From NCBI RefSeq assembly GCF_014196335.1, contig NZ_JACIDM010000001.1:868001-932000 (forward strand): DNA of 64,000 nt, in the 5' to 3' direction. The stretch is from Brevundimonas lenta. Lineage in GTDB: Bacteria; Pseudomonadota; Alphaproteobacteria; Caulobacterales; Caulobacteraceae. Every line of letters starts with the position of its first letter. Position 1 is the first letter of the stretch. Shown one piece after another: positions 53,537-64,000 of this stretch. The notes below the pieces were generated by a model that was not told where the DNA came from, did no database searches, and was given only the letters and a program-made list of their open reading frames with translations. A program made the position numbers and the translations under genes.

Positions 53537-56161
53537 ATGCGCTTTACCAATATTCTTCGCACTACCGTGTCGGCCGCTGTGGTCGGCGCCTGTGCGTTCG
53601 GCTTCGCCGGCGCCGCCGCCGCCCAGGACCAGGAAGGTCCGGCGACGATCGACGACATCATCGTCACCGCCCAGAAGCGTGAACAGAACCTGCAGGACGT
53701 GCCGATCGTGGTCACCAGCCTGCCGGCTGAGATCCTGAACGACGCGGGCGTCCGCGACATCAAGGATCTGCAGATCCTGACCCCCGGCATGACCGTCACC
53801 TCGACGGCGTCGGAAGCCTCGACCACCGCCCGTATCCGCGGCGTCGGCACCGTCGGCGACAACCCTGGCCTGGAAAGCTCGGTCGGCGTCGTGATCGACG
53901 GCGTCTACCGCTCGCGCAACTCGGTCGGCTTCGGCGACCTGGGCGAACTGAGCCGCATCGAAGTGCTGAAGGGCCCGCAAGGCACCCTGTTCGGCAAGAA
54001 CACCTCGGCCGGCGTCATCAACATCATCACCGAGGCCCCGTCGTTCACGCCGGGCTTCAACGCCGAGATCACGGGCGGCAACTACGGCGCCGTCGGCGTC
54101 TCGGGTTCGCTCACCGGCCCGATCACCGATCAGCTGGCCTACCGCGTGTACGCCGGCCGCCGCGTCCGCGACGGCTTCTATGACGTGGACACCGGTGACG
54201 GCCCGCGCACCGAAACGGACGACGCCAACCAGGACTTCGAGACCTTCCGCGGCCAGCTGCTGTGGCTGCCGAACGACGCGACCTCGATCCGCCTGATCGC
54301 CGACTACACGCACCGCGACGAATACTGCTGCGCCGCCGTCCAGCTGCGCACCGGCCCGACCTTCCCGTTCGTCGACGGTCTGTCGAACGGCACCGGCCAG
54401 ATGCCTCCGGCTCCGGGCTTCGGTCGCCTGCCCTTCTCGCGCCAGGCCTTCGCCAACCGCGCGACCGGCCAGGAAATCGAGGACATGGGCGTGTCCGTCG
54501 AGGCCAACATCGACATCCCGTCGCTCGACGCGACCCTGACCTCCGTCACCTCGTGGCGTAACTGGGAAGGCGTCCTGGGCACCGACATCGACTACACCGG
54601 CGCCGACATCGCCTACCGAGTCCAGGACGGCGACTTCGGCTACACCGTCGAGAACCTGACCCAGGAATTCCGCCTCGCCGGTCAGACCGACAAGCTCGAC
54701 TGGCTGGTCGGCTTCTTCGCCACCAAGGAAGACATCGGCCGTAACGACAGCTGGTATTTCGGCGCCGACTACACGCCGTTCCTGTCGTTCCTGCTCAGCG
54801 CCCGACTGAACGCGGCCGTCCCGGCCTTCCCGATCAGCCCGTCGACCATCGGCTGCTACACGGTCGCCGGTCAGACCGCTGCGGGCTTCCAGGGCTGCCT
54901 CGGCACCGGCGGCGCTGTCGGCGGCGGTGGCCCCGGCTTCACGGTCGGCCAGGGCTATGAGGACGTCTACGATCAGGAGTCGACCTCGGTCGCCCTGTTC
55001 ACCAACAACACCTGGCACGTCACCGACCAGTTCGATATCACCCTCGGCCTTCGCTATACGATGGACGAGAAGAGCGTCGACGGCCGTCAGCGCAACGTGA
55101 ACGGCAACGGCGGCACCTGCGCCGCGGCCCTCGCCAACCAGGGCGCCATCTTCACGGCCTTCGGCGGCGCGGCCAACCCGGCCAACCCGACCGCGACCCT
55201 GCTTGGCAACTTCTGCCTGCCCTGGTCGAACGCCTTCTACAACGGCCCGGGCGGCTTCCGCGCCGTCAACGAAAGCTTCGACGACGGCGAGCTGAGCGGC
55301 ACCATCAAGGGCGCGTACCGGATCAACGACTCGGTCATGACCTATGTGTCGTACGCCCGCGGCTACAAGAGCTTCGGCTACAACCTCGACCGCGTGCAGA
55401 CCGGCATCACGCCGAACGCCTCGCTGCTGTTCCCGTCGGAAACCGTGGACAGCTGGGAAGCCGGCGTGAAGATGACGCTGCTGGACCGCACCCTGCTGCT
55501 GAACGCCACCTACTTCGACCAGACGTTCGAGGACTTCCAGCTCAACACCTTCCTCGGCACCGCCTTCGTGGTGGAATCGATCCCCGAGCTGAAGTCGCGC
55601 GGCGTTGACGCCGACATGCTGTGGTTCACGCCGGTCGACGGCCTGAGCCTGCAGGGCGGCGTGACCTGGACCGACGCCGAGTACGGCAACTTCATCGCCG
55701 CCGACCTGGTCAGCCCCGGCAACTTCCCGCAGCTGTCGCTGCTGCCGGGCGCCCGCGCCTCGTTCGCTCCGGAATGGTCGGTCTCGGGCTCGGTCAACTT
55801 CGACCGCAGCATCGGCAACGGCATGCGCGCCGGCTTCAGCCTCGCGGCCAAGTACATGTCGGACTACAACACCGGCTCGGACCTGCTGCCGTACAAGGAG
55901 CAGAGCGCCTACACGACGGTGAACGGCCGCATCATGATCGGCGCCGAGGATGAAGCCTGGACCTTCGAGGTCTGGGGCCAGAACATCACGGACGAAGAGT
56001 ACACCCAGGTCGCCTTCAACGCCCCGCTGCAAGGCTCGGCGTTCCAGACGACCCAGCAGCCGAACGGCACCTTCTACAACCCGGCGCTGGACACCCAGAC
56101 CTACAACGCCTTCCTGGGCAACCCGCGCACCTACGGCGCGACCCTGCGCTTCAAATACTGA
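53537..56161 (+). CDS. TonB-dependent outer membrane receptor
   Basis: The 874-residue precursor has signal peptide AAVVGACAFGFAGAAAA. TonB box-like IDDIIVTAQKREQNLQDVPI leads to the plug motifs GVVIDGVYRSRNSVGFGDLG and RIEVLKGPQGTLFGKNTSAG. The barrel carries paired cysteines in loops (DEYCCAAV, IGCYTVAG...QGCLGT, GGTCAAAL...NFCLPW), which suggests disulphides outside. It ends LRFKY. It is unrelated in detail to the tandem pair at 8-12.5 kb. ATG 53537 follows GGGGAG. Ligand unknown; a strong terminator follows. Confidence 0.95.
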   Translation: MRFTNILRTTVSAAVVGACAFGFAGAAAAQDQEGPATIDDIIVTAQKREQNLQDVPIVVTSLPAEILNDAGVRDIKDLQILTPGMTVTSTASEASTTARIRGVGTVGDNPGLESSVGVVIDGVYRSRNSVGFGDLGELSRIEVLKGPQGTLFGKNTSAGVINIITEAPSFTPGFNAEITGGNYGAVGVSGSLTGPITDQLAYRVYAGRRVRDGFYDVDTGDGPRTETDDANQDFETFRGQLLWLPNDATSIRLIADYTHRDEYCCAAVQLRTGPTFPFVDGLSNGTGQMPPAPGFGRLPFSRQAFANRATGQEIEDMGVSVEANIDIPSLDATLTSVTSWRNWEGVLGTDIDYTGADIAYRVQDGDFGYTVENLTQEFRLAGQTDKLDWLVGFFATKEDIGRNDSWYFGADYTPFLSFLLSARLNAAVPAFPISPSTIGCYTVAGQTAAGFQGCLGTGGAVGGGGPGFTVGQGYEDVYDQESTSVALFTNNTWHVTDQFDITLGLRYTMDEKSVDGRQRNVNGNGGTCAAALANQGAIFTAFGGAANPANPTATLLGNFCLPWSNAFYNGPGGFRAVNESFDDGELSGTIKGAYRINDSVMTYVSYARGYKSFGYNLDRVQTGITPNASLLFPSETVDSWEAGVKMTLLDRTLLLNATYFDQTFEDFQLNTFLGTAFVVESIPELKSRGVDADMLWFTPVDGLSLQGGVTWTDAEYGNFIAADLVSPGNFPQLSLLPGARASFAPEWSVSGSVNFDRSIGNGMRAGFSLAAKYMSDYNTGSDLLPYKEQSAYTTVNGRIMIGAEDEAWTFEVWGQNITDEEYTQVAFNAPLQGSAFQTTQQPNGTFYNPALDTQTYNAFLGNPRTYGATLRFKY

Positions 56162-56190
56162 TCGCTTCGCCTCACGGCGGATCGAACGAG

Positions 56191-56223
56191 CCGGCCGGGG
56201 GAAACCCCGGCCGGTTTTGTTTT
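56191..56223 (+). terminator. Intrinsic terminator after the TonB receptor
   Basis: CCGGCCGGGG-GAAA-CCCCGGCCGG gives a perfect 10-bp stem (56191-56214) with a GAAA tetraloop, followed by TTTTGTTTT. Confidence 0.93.
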
Positions 56224-56235
56224 GGGGGAGACATC

Positions 56236-56700
56236 ATGAGCGCGAACATTCTGGCCGTAGTCGCGGTCGCTATCCTTTCGACGCAGGCTTCGGGCGGGGC
56301 GTGGCGGGTCGTGTCCCTGGGGGAGACGTCCGCGTTTGCAGTCGATGCGGCGTCGATCACGACGGAGGGCGACTGGCGGGCCGGAGAGGTTCTCCTGGCC
56401 GGCGCTTCCTCATCGCCGATTGCCGACGATTTCGTTCTGCACTTTCAGGCCGACTGCCCCGGAAATCGCATTCGTCAGACGCGAATGGCGGCCTGGTCCC
56501 GGGAAGGCGTCTTGCGCGGCGAGGCGCCGGCTCCGGACAATCCGTGGGCGCCGATCTCGCCGGGTACGGCGGTGGAAAGTATCGCCCTCGCCCTCTGCGA
56601 AGGCGTCTTCATGGACGACGCGCCGTTCGCCCGTAACCATGTCGAGGCCGCTGCACGCATGCGCCGCGGCCTCGATTCGATGAACGCCGGAGCCGACTAG
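56236..56700 (+). CDS. Exported surface-adhesin E-like hypothetical protein
   Basis: The 154-residue protein has a signal peptide (MSANILAVVAVAILSTQASG) and WRVVSLGETSAFAVDAASIT with later FHFQ-like strand and QTRMAAW, reminiscent of the small surface-adhesin protein E fold; this is a weak recognition. Two Cys (QADCPGNR and ALCEG) may pair. ATG 56236 follows GGGGGAGACATC just after the receptor terminator. The stop is three bases from the convergent RND permease stop. Confidence 0.68.
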   Translation: MSANILAVVAVAILSTQASGGAWRVVSLGETSAFAVDAASITTEGDWRAGEVLLAGASSSPIADDFVLHFQADCPGNRIRQTRMAAWSREGVLRGEAPAPDNPWAPISPGTAVESIALALCEGVFMDDAPFARNHVEAAARMRRGLDSMNAGAD

Positions 56701-56703
56701 GCC

Positions 56704-59700
56704 CTATTCCGCCAGCGACGGTTCCGGACGCGGCTCCACGGTGCGGTTCGGTTCGCTGCGGCGGGCGATGAAGCCGCCGCCGAACTTGCGCACGATCCAG
56801 CCCGCGATGTCGTCCACGATCGTGAAGATCGGCGGGATGAACAGCAGCGACAGGAAGGTGGAAGAGATCAGACCGCCGACGACCGCGATGGCCATCGGTT
56901 GCCGGAACTCGACGTCCGCGCCCCAGCCCATGGCCACGGGCAGCATGCCGGCGCCCATGGCGAAGGTGGTCATCAGGATCGGCCGCGCCCGCTTGTGGGC
57001 GGCGTCCATGATGGCGCTGTGCCGCTTCATCCCGTCCTTCTCGGCCATGACGATATAGTCGACCAGCAGGATCGAGTTCTTGGCCGCGATGCCCATCAGC
57101 ATCAGCACCCCGATCAGCGAGGAGATCGAGAAGCTGGAGCCGCCGATCTTCAGCGCGATGAACGCGCCCCCGATGGCCAGCGGCAGCGAGGCCATGATGG
57201 TGACCGGATAGGCGAAGCTGCGGAACAGCAGCACCAGCACGGCGTACATCAGCAGGATGCCGGTCAGGAAGGCGACCGCGAAGCCGGTGATCATCTCCTG
57301 GATGAACTCCTGGTCCCCGGCCGGCGTCTGACGCACGCCCGTCGGCAGGTTCTTCACCGACGGCAGCTTCTTCACCGCCGCATCGGCCTCGCCCGAGCGG
57401 ACGCCGTCCAGTTCGGCCGTGATCGTGGCGATGCGGGCGCGATCCTGGCGCTGCACCTGTGACGGGCCGGCGCCGAACTGGATGTCGGCGACCGAGCTCA
57501 ACGGCACCGCTCCGCCGGTGGCGGTCGGCACGCGCAGATTCTCCAGCACCGCCAGATCCTCCCGCGCCGCCGACGTCAGTTGCAGCCGGATCGGCACCTG
57601 CCGGTCGCCCAGATTGAACTTCGGCAGGTTCTGATCGATGTCGCCGATGGTGGCCACGCGGATCGTCTGCGAGATGTCGCTGGTCGACACGCCCATCAGG
57701 GCGGCCTGGTCGGGCCGCGGCGTGACGAGGATTTCAGGCCGCGCGATCGAGGCCGTGTTGACCACATTGGCCAGACCCGGAACCGTGCGCATCTCGGCCT
57801 CGATCTTCCGGGCCGCCGCTTCCAGCTGATCCGGGCTGTCGCTCAGGATCGAGAAGGCGTAGCTGGTGCCGTCCGACGGTCCGCCGCCCGAGTTGCCGGT
57901 ACCGGAGCCGATACGGGCCCCCGGAATGGACTTCCAGCGATCGACCATCAGGCGCTGGAACTCCTGCTGGCTCAGCGCCCGGTCGCCCTTGTCGACCATG
58001 TCGGCGTAGATGTTGGCGGCGTTCACTTCCGATCCGCCGATCGAGGCGTAGACCGAGGTCACCTCGGGTCGTTCCTGCAGATCGCGGATCATCCGCTGCG
58101 CGATGGCGTCCGTCTGGCGCAGCGTCGCGCCCGGCGGCAGCTCGATCGAGAAGGCGGCGCGCGACTGGTCGCCCGACGGCGAGAATTCGAACGGCACCTT
58201 GGTGGCCAGGAAGCCGCAGCCGACGAACAGGACGGTCCCGATGGCGAACACTTTCCAGCGGTTCGACAGCGACCAGCGCAGGGCGCTGAGGTAGCCGCTC
58301 ATCCAGAACGGATCGGAGTCCTCGTGCTTGCTGTGCTTCAGCATGTAGGCCGCCATCAGCGGCGTCAGGGTCCGCGCCACGACCAGCGAGAAGGCCACCG
58401 AGACGCACGCCGCCAGGGCGAAGGCCTTGAAGAACTGGCCGATGATGCCGGGCATGAAGCCCACCGGCGCGAACACGGCCAGGATGGTCGCGGTCGTCGC
58501 CACGACGGCCAGGCCGATCTCGTCGGCGGCCTCCATCGAAGCGGCGTAGGGCGATTTGCCGTCCCGCATGTGCCGGACGATGTTCTCGATCTCCACGATC
58601 GCGTCGTCGACCAGGATGCCCACGGTCAGCGACAGGGCCAGCAGCGTCACCACGTTCAGCGACTGGTCCAATGGCCCCAGGATGGCGAAGGTCGGTATCA
58701 GCGACAGGGGCATGGCCATGGCGGTGATGATCGTCGCCCGCCAGTCGCGCAGGAAGATGAACACCACGATCACCGCCAGCAGGGCGCCCAGGCCCAGCGC
58801 TTCCAGCGAGGCGATGTAGCTTTCCTCGATGTATTCGACGCTGGCCGTGACCTGCTCGATGGTCAGCTCGGGATGTTCCTCGTCCAGCAGCGCGACGCGT
58901 TCACGCACCTTGTCGGCGACCTTGACCTCGCTCGCCGTGCGCGAACGCAGGAAGTTGAAGGTCACCGCTTCCTGGCCGTTGAAGCGGGCCAGACGGCGCG
59001 GCTCGGTCCACTTGTCCTCGACCGTGCCCAGATCGCCCAGGCGCACGGTGCGGCCGCCGCCCAGCGGGATCATCGTCTCGCGCAACTGCTCGACCGAGCC
59101 GGCCGCGCCGAGGGTGCGGATCGAGCGTTCGGAGCCCGACACCGTCACCCGCCCGCCCGGCAGGTCGTTGTTCACGGAGCGCAGCGCCTGGCTGACTTCG
59201 GCCGCCGTCAGGCCGACCGAGTTCAGGCGGTCGGGATCCAGCTCGACGCGGATCTCGCGATCCACGCCGCCCGAGCGGTTGACCTCGCCGACGCCGCCGA
59301 TCGACAGCAGCGACCGGCTGACCTCGTTGTCGATGAACCAGCTGATCTGCTCCGGCGTCATCGTGCCCGAGCGGACCACCCAGGTGATCAGGGCGTCGCC
59401 GGTGATGTCGATGCGCTGGACGCTGGGTTCCTGCATGTCCTGCGGCAGGTCGGCGCGCAGGTTGCTCATCGCATTGCGCACGTCATTGGTCGCGCGCTCG
59501 GTGTCGGTGCCCAGTTCGAACTCGATCTGGGTGTTCGAGACCCCGTCGGAGATCTGCGAATTGATGTGGCGGACGCCCGACAGGCCGGCCAGCGAGTCCT
59601 CGACCAGCCGGGTGACCTGCACCTCCATCTCGCTCGGCGCCGCGCCCGGCCGCACGGCCGTGACGTTGACCAGCGGGAAGTCGATGTCCGGATTGTTGTT

Positions 59701-59805
59701 GATCCGCATCCCCAGGAAGCCGTTGATCCCGGCCAGGGTCAGCAGAATGAACATCAGGATGATCGGAATGGGATTCCGGATCGACCAGGATGAAATATTG
59801 CGCAT
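56704..59805 (-). CDS. HAE1-family RND efflux permease
   Basis: The 1033-residue inner membrane pump subunit has 12 transmembrane helices and two large periplasmic loops. N-terminus [20 protein letters not shown] is typical. TM4 holds the proton relay pair in [16 protein letters not shown]. The protein ends with a charged tail. It exports hydrophobic drugs or solvents through an outer membrane channel with the adaptor encoded just upstream. Adaptor stop and permease start are nine bases apart. No TolC-like gene follows. Confidence 0.96.
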   Translation of the reverse strand: MRNISSWSIRNPIPIILMFILLTLAGINGFLGMRINNNPDIDFPLVNVTAVRPGAAPSEMEVQVTRLVEDSLAGLSGVRHINSQISDGVSNTQIEFELGTDTERATNDVRNAMSNLRADLPQDMQEPSVQRIDITGDALITWVVRSGTMTPEQISWFIDNEVSRSLLSIGGVGEVNRSGGVDREIRVELDPDRLNSVGLTAAEVSQALRSVNNDLPGGRVTVSGSERSIRTLGAAGSVEQLRETMIPLGGGRTVRLGDLGTVEDKWTEPRRLARFNGQEAVTFNFLRSRTASEVKVADKVRERVALLDEEHPELTIEQVTASVEYIEESYIASLEALGLGALLAVIVVFIFLRDWRATIITAMAMPLSLIPTFAILGPLDQSLNVVTLLALSLTVGILVDDAIVEIENIVRHMRDGKSPYAASMEAADEIGLAVVATTATILAVFAPVGFMPGIIGQFFKAFALAACVSVAFSLVVARTLTPLMAAYMLKHSKHEDSDPFWMSGYLSALRWSLSNRWKVFAIGTVLFVGCGFLATKVPFEFSPSGDQSRAAFSIELPPGATLRQTDAIAQRMIRDLQERPEVTSVYASIGGSEVNAANIYADMVDKGDRALSQQEFQRLMVDRWKSIPGARIGSGTGNSGGGPSDGTSYAFSILSDSPDQLEAAARKIEAEMRTVPGLANVVNTASIARPEILVTPRPDQAALMGVSTSDISQTIRVATIGDIDQNLPKFNLGDRQVPIRLQLTSAAREDLAVLENLRVPTATGGAVPLSSVADIQFGAGPSQVQRQDRARIATITAELDGVRSGEADAAVKKLPSVKNLPTGVRQTPAGDQEFIQEMITGFAVAFLTGILLMYAVLVLLFRSFAYPVTIMASLPLAIGGAFIALKIGGSSFSISSLIGVLMLMGIAAKNSILLVDYIVMAEKDGMKRHSAIMDAAHKRARPILMTTFAMGAGMLPVAMGWGADVEFRQPMAIAVVGGLISSTFLSLLFIPPIFTIVDDIAGWIVRKFGGGFIARRSEPNRTVEPRPEPSLAE

Positions 59806-59814
59806 GACGCTACC

Positions 59815-60972
59815 TTACTTCCGGGCCGGAGCGGCCGCCGCGCGGGCGGGGGCCGGACGCGCCGCGGCGGGCCCGGCGACGGTCACCCGGTCGCCTTCGC
59901 CGAGGAAGCCGGCGCCGTCGACCACGACGCGGACGCCCGCCTCGATGCCGGCGACTGCGGTGCGGTCAGCGTTGCGCGAGAGCACGGTGACGACCCGGAA
60001 GTGGGCGCGGTTCTGGGCGTCCAGCACGAACACGCCGGCCCGGTTCTCACGATACAGGACGGCGGCGGTCGGCACGGTCACGGACGGCTGGGCGCCGACC
60101 TCGATGCGGGCGCGGGCGAACATGCCCGGCCGGAACGAACCGCCGTTCAGGGCGATGCGGGCGATGCCCAGGCGGGTCTCGGTGTTGACCTCGGGCGTCA
60201 CGATCCGGACCCGGCCGGGCGCCTCGCCGACCTGATCGGAGGACACCGTCGCCGTCTGCCCGGCGCGCACCAGCGCCAGTTCGGTCTCCGGCACCTGGGC
60301 GTCCAGCTCCAGGCGGCCGTCGCGGACGATGCGGAACAGCTCCGTCCCGGCCGAAATGATCTGGCCGCGGGTCACGCTGCGGCTGATGACCAGGCCCGAG
60401 ACGGGCGCGCGCACGGTCGCCTGCGCCAGCCGGGTCTGGGTCTCGGACAGCGAAGCTCGGGCCGACGCCAGGTTGGCGCGCGAGGCGCGCTGGTTGGCCA
60501 GGGCGGTATCCAGGCCCGCCTGGCTCAGGAAGCCGCGTCCCTTCAGTTCCTCCGCCCGGCTCAGCGCGGCGTCGTCGCGCGCGGCGTTGGCCTCGGCGGT
60601 CTGCACCGCGGCCTGTTGCTGGCGCAGCTGGGCGCGCAGCAGGGCGTCGTTCATCTGCACAAGGGGCTGGCCCTGACGGACATAGGAGCCTTCGTCGACG
60701 TGCACCGCCGTGGCCGTCAGGCCGCCGGTCTCGGCGCCCACCGGCACCTCTTCCCATGCCGTCACGGTGCCCGAGGCGGTGACGGTGCGGGCCAGGTTCA
60801 TGGTCGTCGCGGTCTGCACGCTCACGGTCTGGGTGCTGGCGCCGCCGCCGGTCTTCTCGGCCGCCTTGGCGTCGTCCTTCTTTTCGCCGCCGCCGCAGGC
60901 GGACAGCGCCACCGAGGCGGTCATCAGGGCGACGGCCAAGCCGGTCCAGGTGCTGCGGGTGTTGATCGCCAC
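59815..60972 (-). CDS. RND efflux periplasmic adaptor lipoprotein
   Basis: The 385-residue membrane fusion protein has a lipobox (VALSAC) and barrel-sandwich hybrid (VDEGSYVRQGQPLVQMNDAL...ATVRAPVSGLVISRSVTRGQ) around a coiled hairpin. It links the permease to the outer membrane channel. GTG 60972 follows AAGGGG. Upstream inverted repeat at 60989-61012 could act on its expression. Confidence 0.95.
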   Translation of the reverse strand: MAINTRSTWTGLAVALMTASVALSACGGGEKKDDAKAAEKTGGGASTQTVSVQTATTMNLARTVTASGTVTAWEEVPVGAETGGLTATAVHVDEGSYVRQGQPLVQMNDALLRAQLRQQQAAVQTAEANAARDDAALSRAEELKGRGFLSQAGLDTALANQRASRANLASARASLSETQTRLAQATVRAPVSGLVISRSVTRGQIISAGTELFRIVRDGRLELDAQVPETELALVRAGQTATVSSDQVGEAPGRVRIVTPEVNTETRLGIARIALNGGSFRPGMFARARIEVGAQPSVTVPTAAVLYRENRAGVFVLDAQNRAHFRVVTVLSRNADRTAVAGIEAGVRVVVDGAGFLGEGDRVTVAGPAAARPAPARAAAAPARK

Positions 60973-60988
60973 GTCTTATCCCCTTGGC

Positions 60989-61012
60989 GGCCGGTGGGGG
61001 AGGGGACCGGCC
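60989..61012. promoter_or_regulatory. Inverted repeat in the RND/lepA divergent region
   Basis: GGCCGGT (60989-60995) and ACCGGCC (61006-61012) flank 10 G/A bases, 17 nt upstream of the adaptor start. It may be an operator or an mRNA leader hairpin near the ribosome site. The rest of the 225-nt gap shows no clear motif. Confidence 0.35.
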
Positions 61013-61197
61013 GAAAACGGCGCTGCGGTTCGCGCGCCCATTGTCATCCGTCGTTGAATACCGTTTCCGGCTGTTTTCCGAAACCTTCAAAGCATCGCGT
61101 TACGGCGAAGTAATCGGTAACGAAATCAGTGACGGACAGTTCGATCGCCGCTGTCGCGTTGGCGCTTTTCCGCCTGCCGTGCTAGGCGCGCCGGACA

Positions 61198-63006
<1,809 letters not shown>

Positions 63007-63018
63007 GGTCGCCCGGAG

Positions 63019-63651
63019 TCAGCCCGCCGGATCGGCCCTGACCCCTCTCAGGAACACCTGAACCGCCGAAGCCACGGCCACTTTCGTCTCATCCTCCGAC
63101 GGGGGCGGCCGCAGGCCCAGCACGACCTGCAGATGCAGGTTGTCGCGCACCATGCCGACGAAATGCCCCGCCACGCGGGCGCAGTCGTCCGTCTGGATTT
63201 CGCCCCGGTCGCGGGCTTCCTCCAGCACCTCGGCGAGGCGCGCCGTCGCCCGGCCCGGACCTTGTTCGTAGAATGAGCGGACCAGACCGGGGAAGCGGTC
63301 GGCCTCGGTGACCACGGTCCGGTAGGCGCCGATCAGGGCCGGGGACATGTAGCCGTCCATCAGCCGCGTCCCGAACACCATCAGGGTCTCGCGCAGGTCG
63401 CGCCCCTCGATCTCGTCGATGCGCAGGGCCGACAGGATGCGTTCGGCGTTCTCGCTGACGATCGAGGCGAACAGCCCCTCCTTGTTGCCGAACTCGTTGT
63501 AGATGTTCCGCTTGGAGCCGCCCGCCCGGGCGATGATCGCGTCGATGCTCGTCGCTGCGTAGCCCTGCTCGAAAAACATCTCCGCGGCGGCCTTCACAAG
63601 CGCCTCCCGGCGGCCGCCCGGCCGGGCCGGATTCACTGCGTCCAAAATCAC
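63019..63651 (-). CDS. TetR family transcriptional regulator
   Basis: The 210-residue repressor has an N-terminal HTH with REALVKAAAEMFFEQGYAAT and IDAIIARAGGSKRNIYNEFG followed by a ligand domain. The start is uncertain: GTG 63651 lies two bases after GGAGAA, while TTG 63645 or GTG 63636 would be better spaced. Divergent from the HlyD gene, with a duplicated operator between them. It is likely a local repressor of the efflux genes. Confidence 0.9.
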   Translation of the reverse strand: MILDAVNPARPGGRREALVKAAAEMFFEQGYAATSIDAIIARAGGSKRNIYNEFGNKEGLFASIVSENAERILSALRIDEIEGRDLRETLMVFGTRLMDGYMSPALIGAYRTVVTEADRFPGLVRSFYEQGPGRATARLAEVLEEARDRGEIQTDDCARVAGHFVGMVRDNLHLQVVLGLRPPPSEDETKVAVASAVQVFLRGVRADPAG

Positions 63652-63683
63652 TTCTCCGGGTACACGCCACTCATCGCTTGACT

Positions 63684-63727
63684 GGTAACGTCCATTACCA
63701 TATCTGTCAACGGTAACGGCAATTACC
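63684..63727. promoter_or_regulatory. Two-copy TetR operator
   Basis: GGTAACGTCCATTACC (63684-63699) and GGTAACGGCAATTACC (63712-63727) share GGTAA/TTACC arms with a 6-bp centre and are 28 bp apart. They sit between the TetR and HlyD genes, so the regulator probably represses both promoters. Confidence 0.78.
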
Positions 63728-63738
63728 GGAGCAAGGCC

Positions 63739-64000
63739 ATGGCTCGTCCAGGCAAGAAACTCATCGGCGGCGGCCTCGTCGTCCTCTCCGTCATGATTAT
63801 CGGCGCCGCCTGGTTCTGGGCGCGATCCGGCGGTCCGATCGAGACCGACAACGCCTATGTGCGGGGCGACGTGACCTCCATGGCCCCCAAGGTCGCGGGC
63901 TACGTCACCGTGGTCGAGGTGCGCGACAACCAGTCCGTCCGGGCGGGCGACGTGCTGTTCCGCATCGACGACGCCGACTACCGCGCGCGGCTGGCCCAGG
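63739..64000 (+). CDS. HlyD/EmrA-family membrane fusion protein (N-terminal fragment)
   Basis: The first 87 codons are visible and the frame runs off the window edge. After MARPGKKLI comes one helix (GGGLVVLSVMIIGAAWFWAR), then ETDNAYVRGDVTSMAPKVAG, the EmrA-type first strand, and NQSVRAGDVLFRIDDADYRA. It is the adaptor of an MFS drug efflux system; an EmrB-like transporter is expected beyond the window. ATG 63739 lies 12 bases after the second operator copy. Confidence 0.9.
   Translation, partial: MARPGKKLIGGGLVVLSVMIIGAAWFWARSGGPIETDNAYVRGDVTSMAPKVAGYVTVVEVRDNQSVRAGDVLFRIDDADYRARLAQ

Noticed and set aside
53477-56032. Long minus-strand open frame (851 codons) opposite the TonB receptor
   Set aside because: Composition is that of antisense high-GC coding sequence (Val, Ala, Asp, Arg strings), with no motif, while the plus-strand receptor has signal peptide, plug and barrel end.
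57580-59793. Plus-strand open frame (737 codons) opposite the RND permease
   Set aside because: It is a shadow of a clear HAE1 permease; repeated Gln-His-Asp-Arg content is typical of antisense GC-rich frames.

Overview
The window is chromosomal DNA from a high-GC alphaproteobacterium of the Caulobacterales, most like Brevundimonas or Caulobacter. This is inferred from the gene set: three large TonB-dependent receptors, an aa3 cytochrome oxidase cluster in the order ctaC-ctaD-ctaB-small membrane gene-ctaG-ctaE-DUF983-SURF1, a PdeA-type GGDEF-EAL protein with the GEDEF variant motif, a DUF4908 protein and REP-like GC-rich palindromes. Coding density is very high. No rRNA, tRNA, CRISPR array, insertion sequence or prophage was seen. 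No stretch longer than about 250 bases lacks a gene.

Layout. 1-5.9 kb (minus strand): a tightly overlapped run from an ABC importer for a metal chelate (binding lipoprotein, permease, ATPase with a Cys-rich tail) through an isoaspartyl peptidase, a cupin, an ICMT-like methyltransferase and a small unknown protein, then a His-rich membrane protein and a truncated FAH-family gene. 6.1-8.1 kb: a POT peptide transporter ending at a bidirectional terminator. 8.2-12.5 kb: two paralogous TonB-dependent receptors that share an upstream motif. 12.7-16.9 kb: a TraB/GumN-type protein, TldD, and a PadR-DUF1700-GIN-domain operon with a palindromic operator. 17.1-25.0 kb: the cytochrome c oxidase structural and assembly genes, then an M16 peptidase that seems to start at CTG. 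25.0-29.3 kb: a GNAT, PdeA, a small membrane protein, YqgE, a peroxiredoxin and a lone Vsr endonuclease.

29.3-43.3 kb: a hybrid histidine kinase; a methyltransferase-SixA-DUF952-PyrD operon; glyoxalase II; DUF4908; acetoacetyl-CoA reductase; a zinc alcohol dehydrogenase; a TetR-VOC-CYTH-DUF72 run with three copies of an operator; a 2-TM ion channel; glutamate-cysteine ligase. 43.4-48.3 kb: RsmE, a GIY-YIG gene flanked by inverted REP-like units, and two acyl-CoA dehydrogenases with a MerR regulator, the two dehydrogenases separated by a large inverted repeat. 48.4-64 kb: an S41 peptidase, a DoxX-like protein, SelO, NhaA, a third TonB receptor with a strong terminator, an HAE1 RND efflux pair, LepA, and a TetR/HlyD divergent pair with a duplicated operator at the window edge.

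The coherent functional blocks are respiration (oxidase assembly), outer-membrane and inner-membrane import (TonB receptors, ABC, POT), drug efflux (RND, HlyD) and fatty or amino acid acyl-CoA oxidation. No wholly new multi-gene system is evident. The signals most worth following are the REP-flanked GIY-YIG gene, the CTG-start M16 peptidase, the receptor-pair promoter motif with its large hairpin, and several well-defined operators whose regulators lie next to them.
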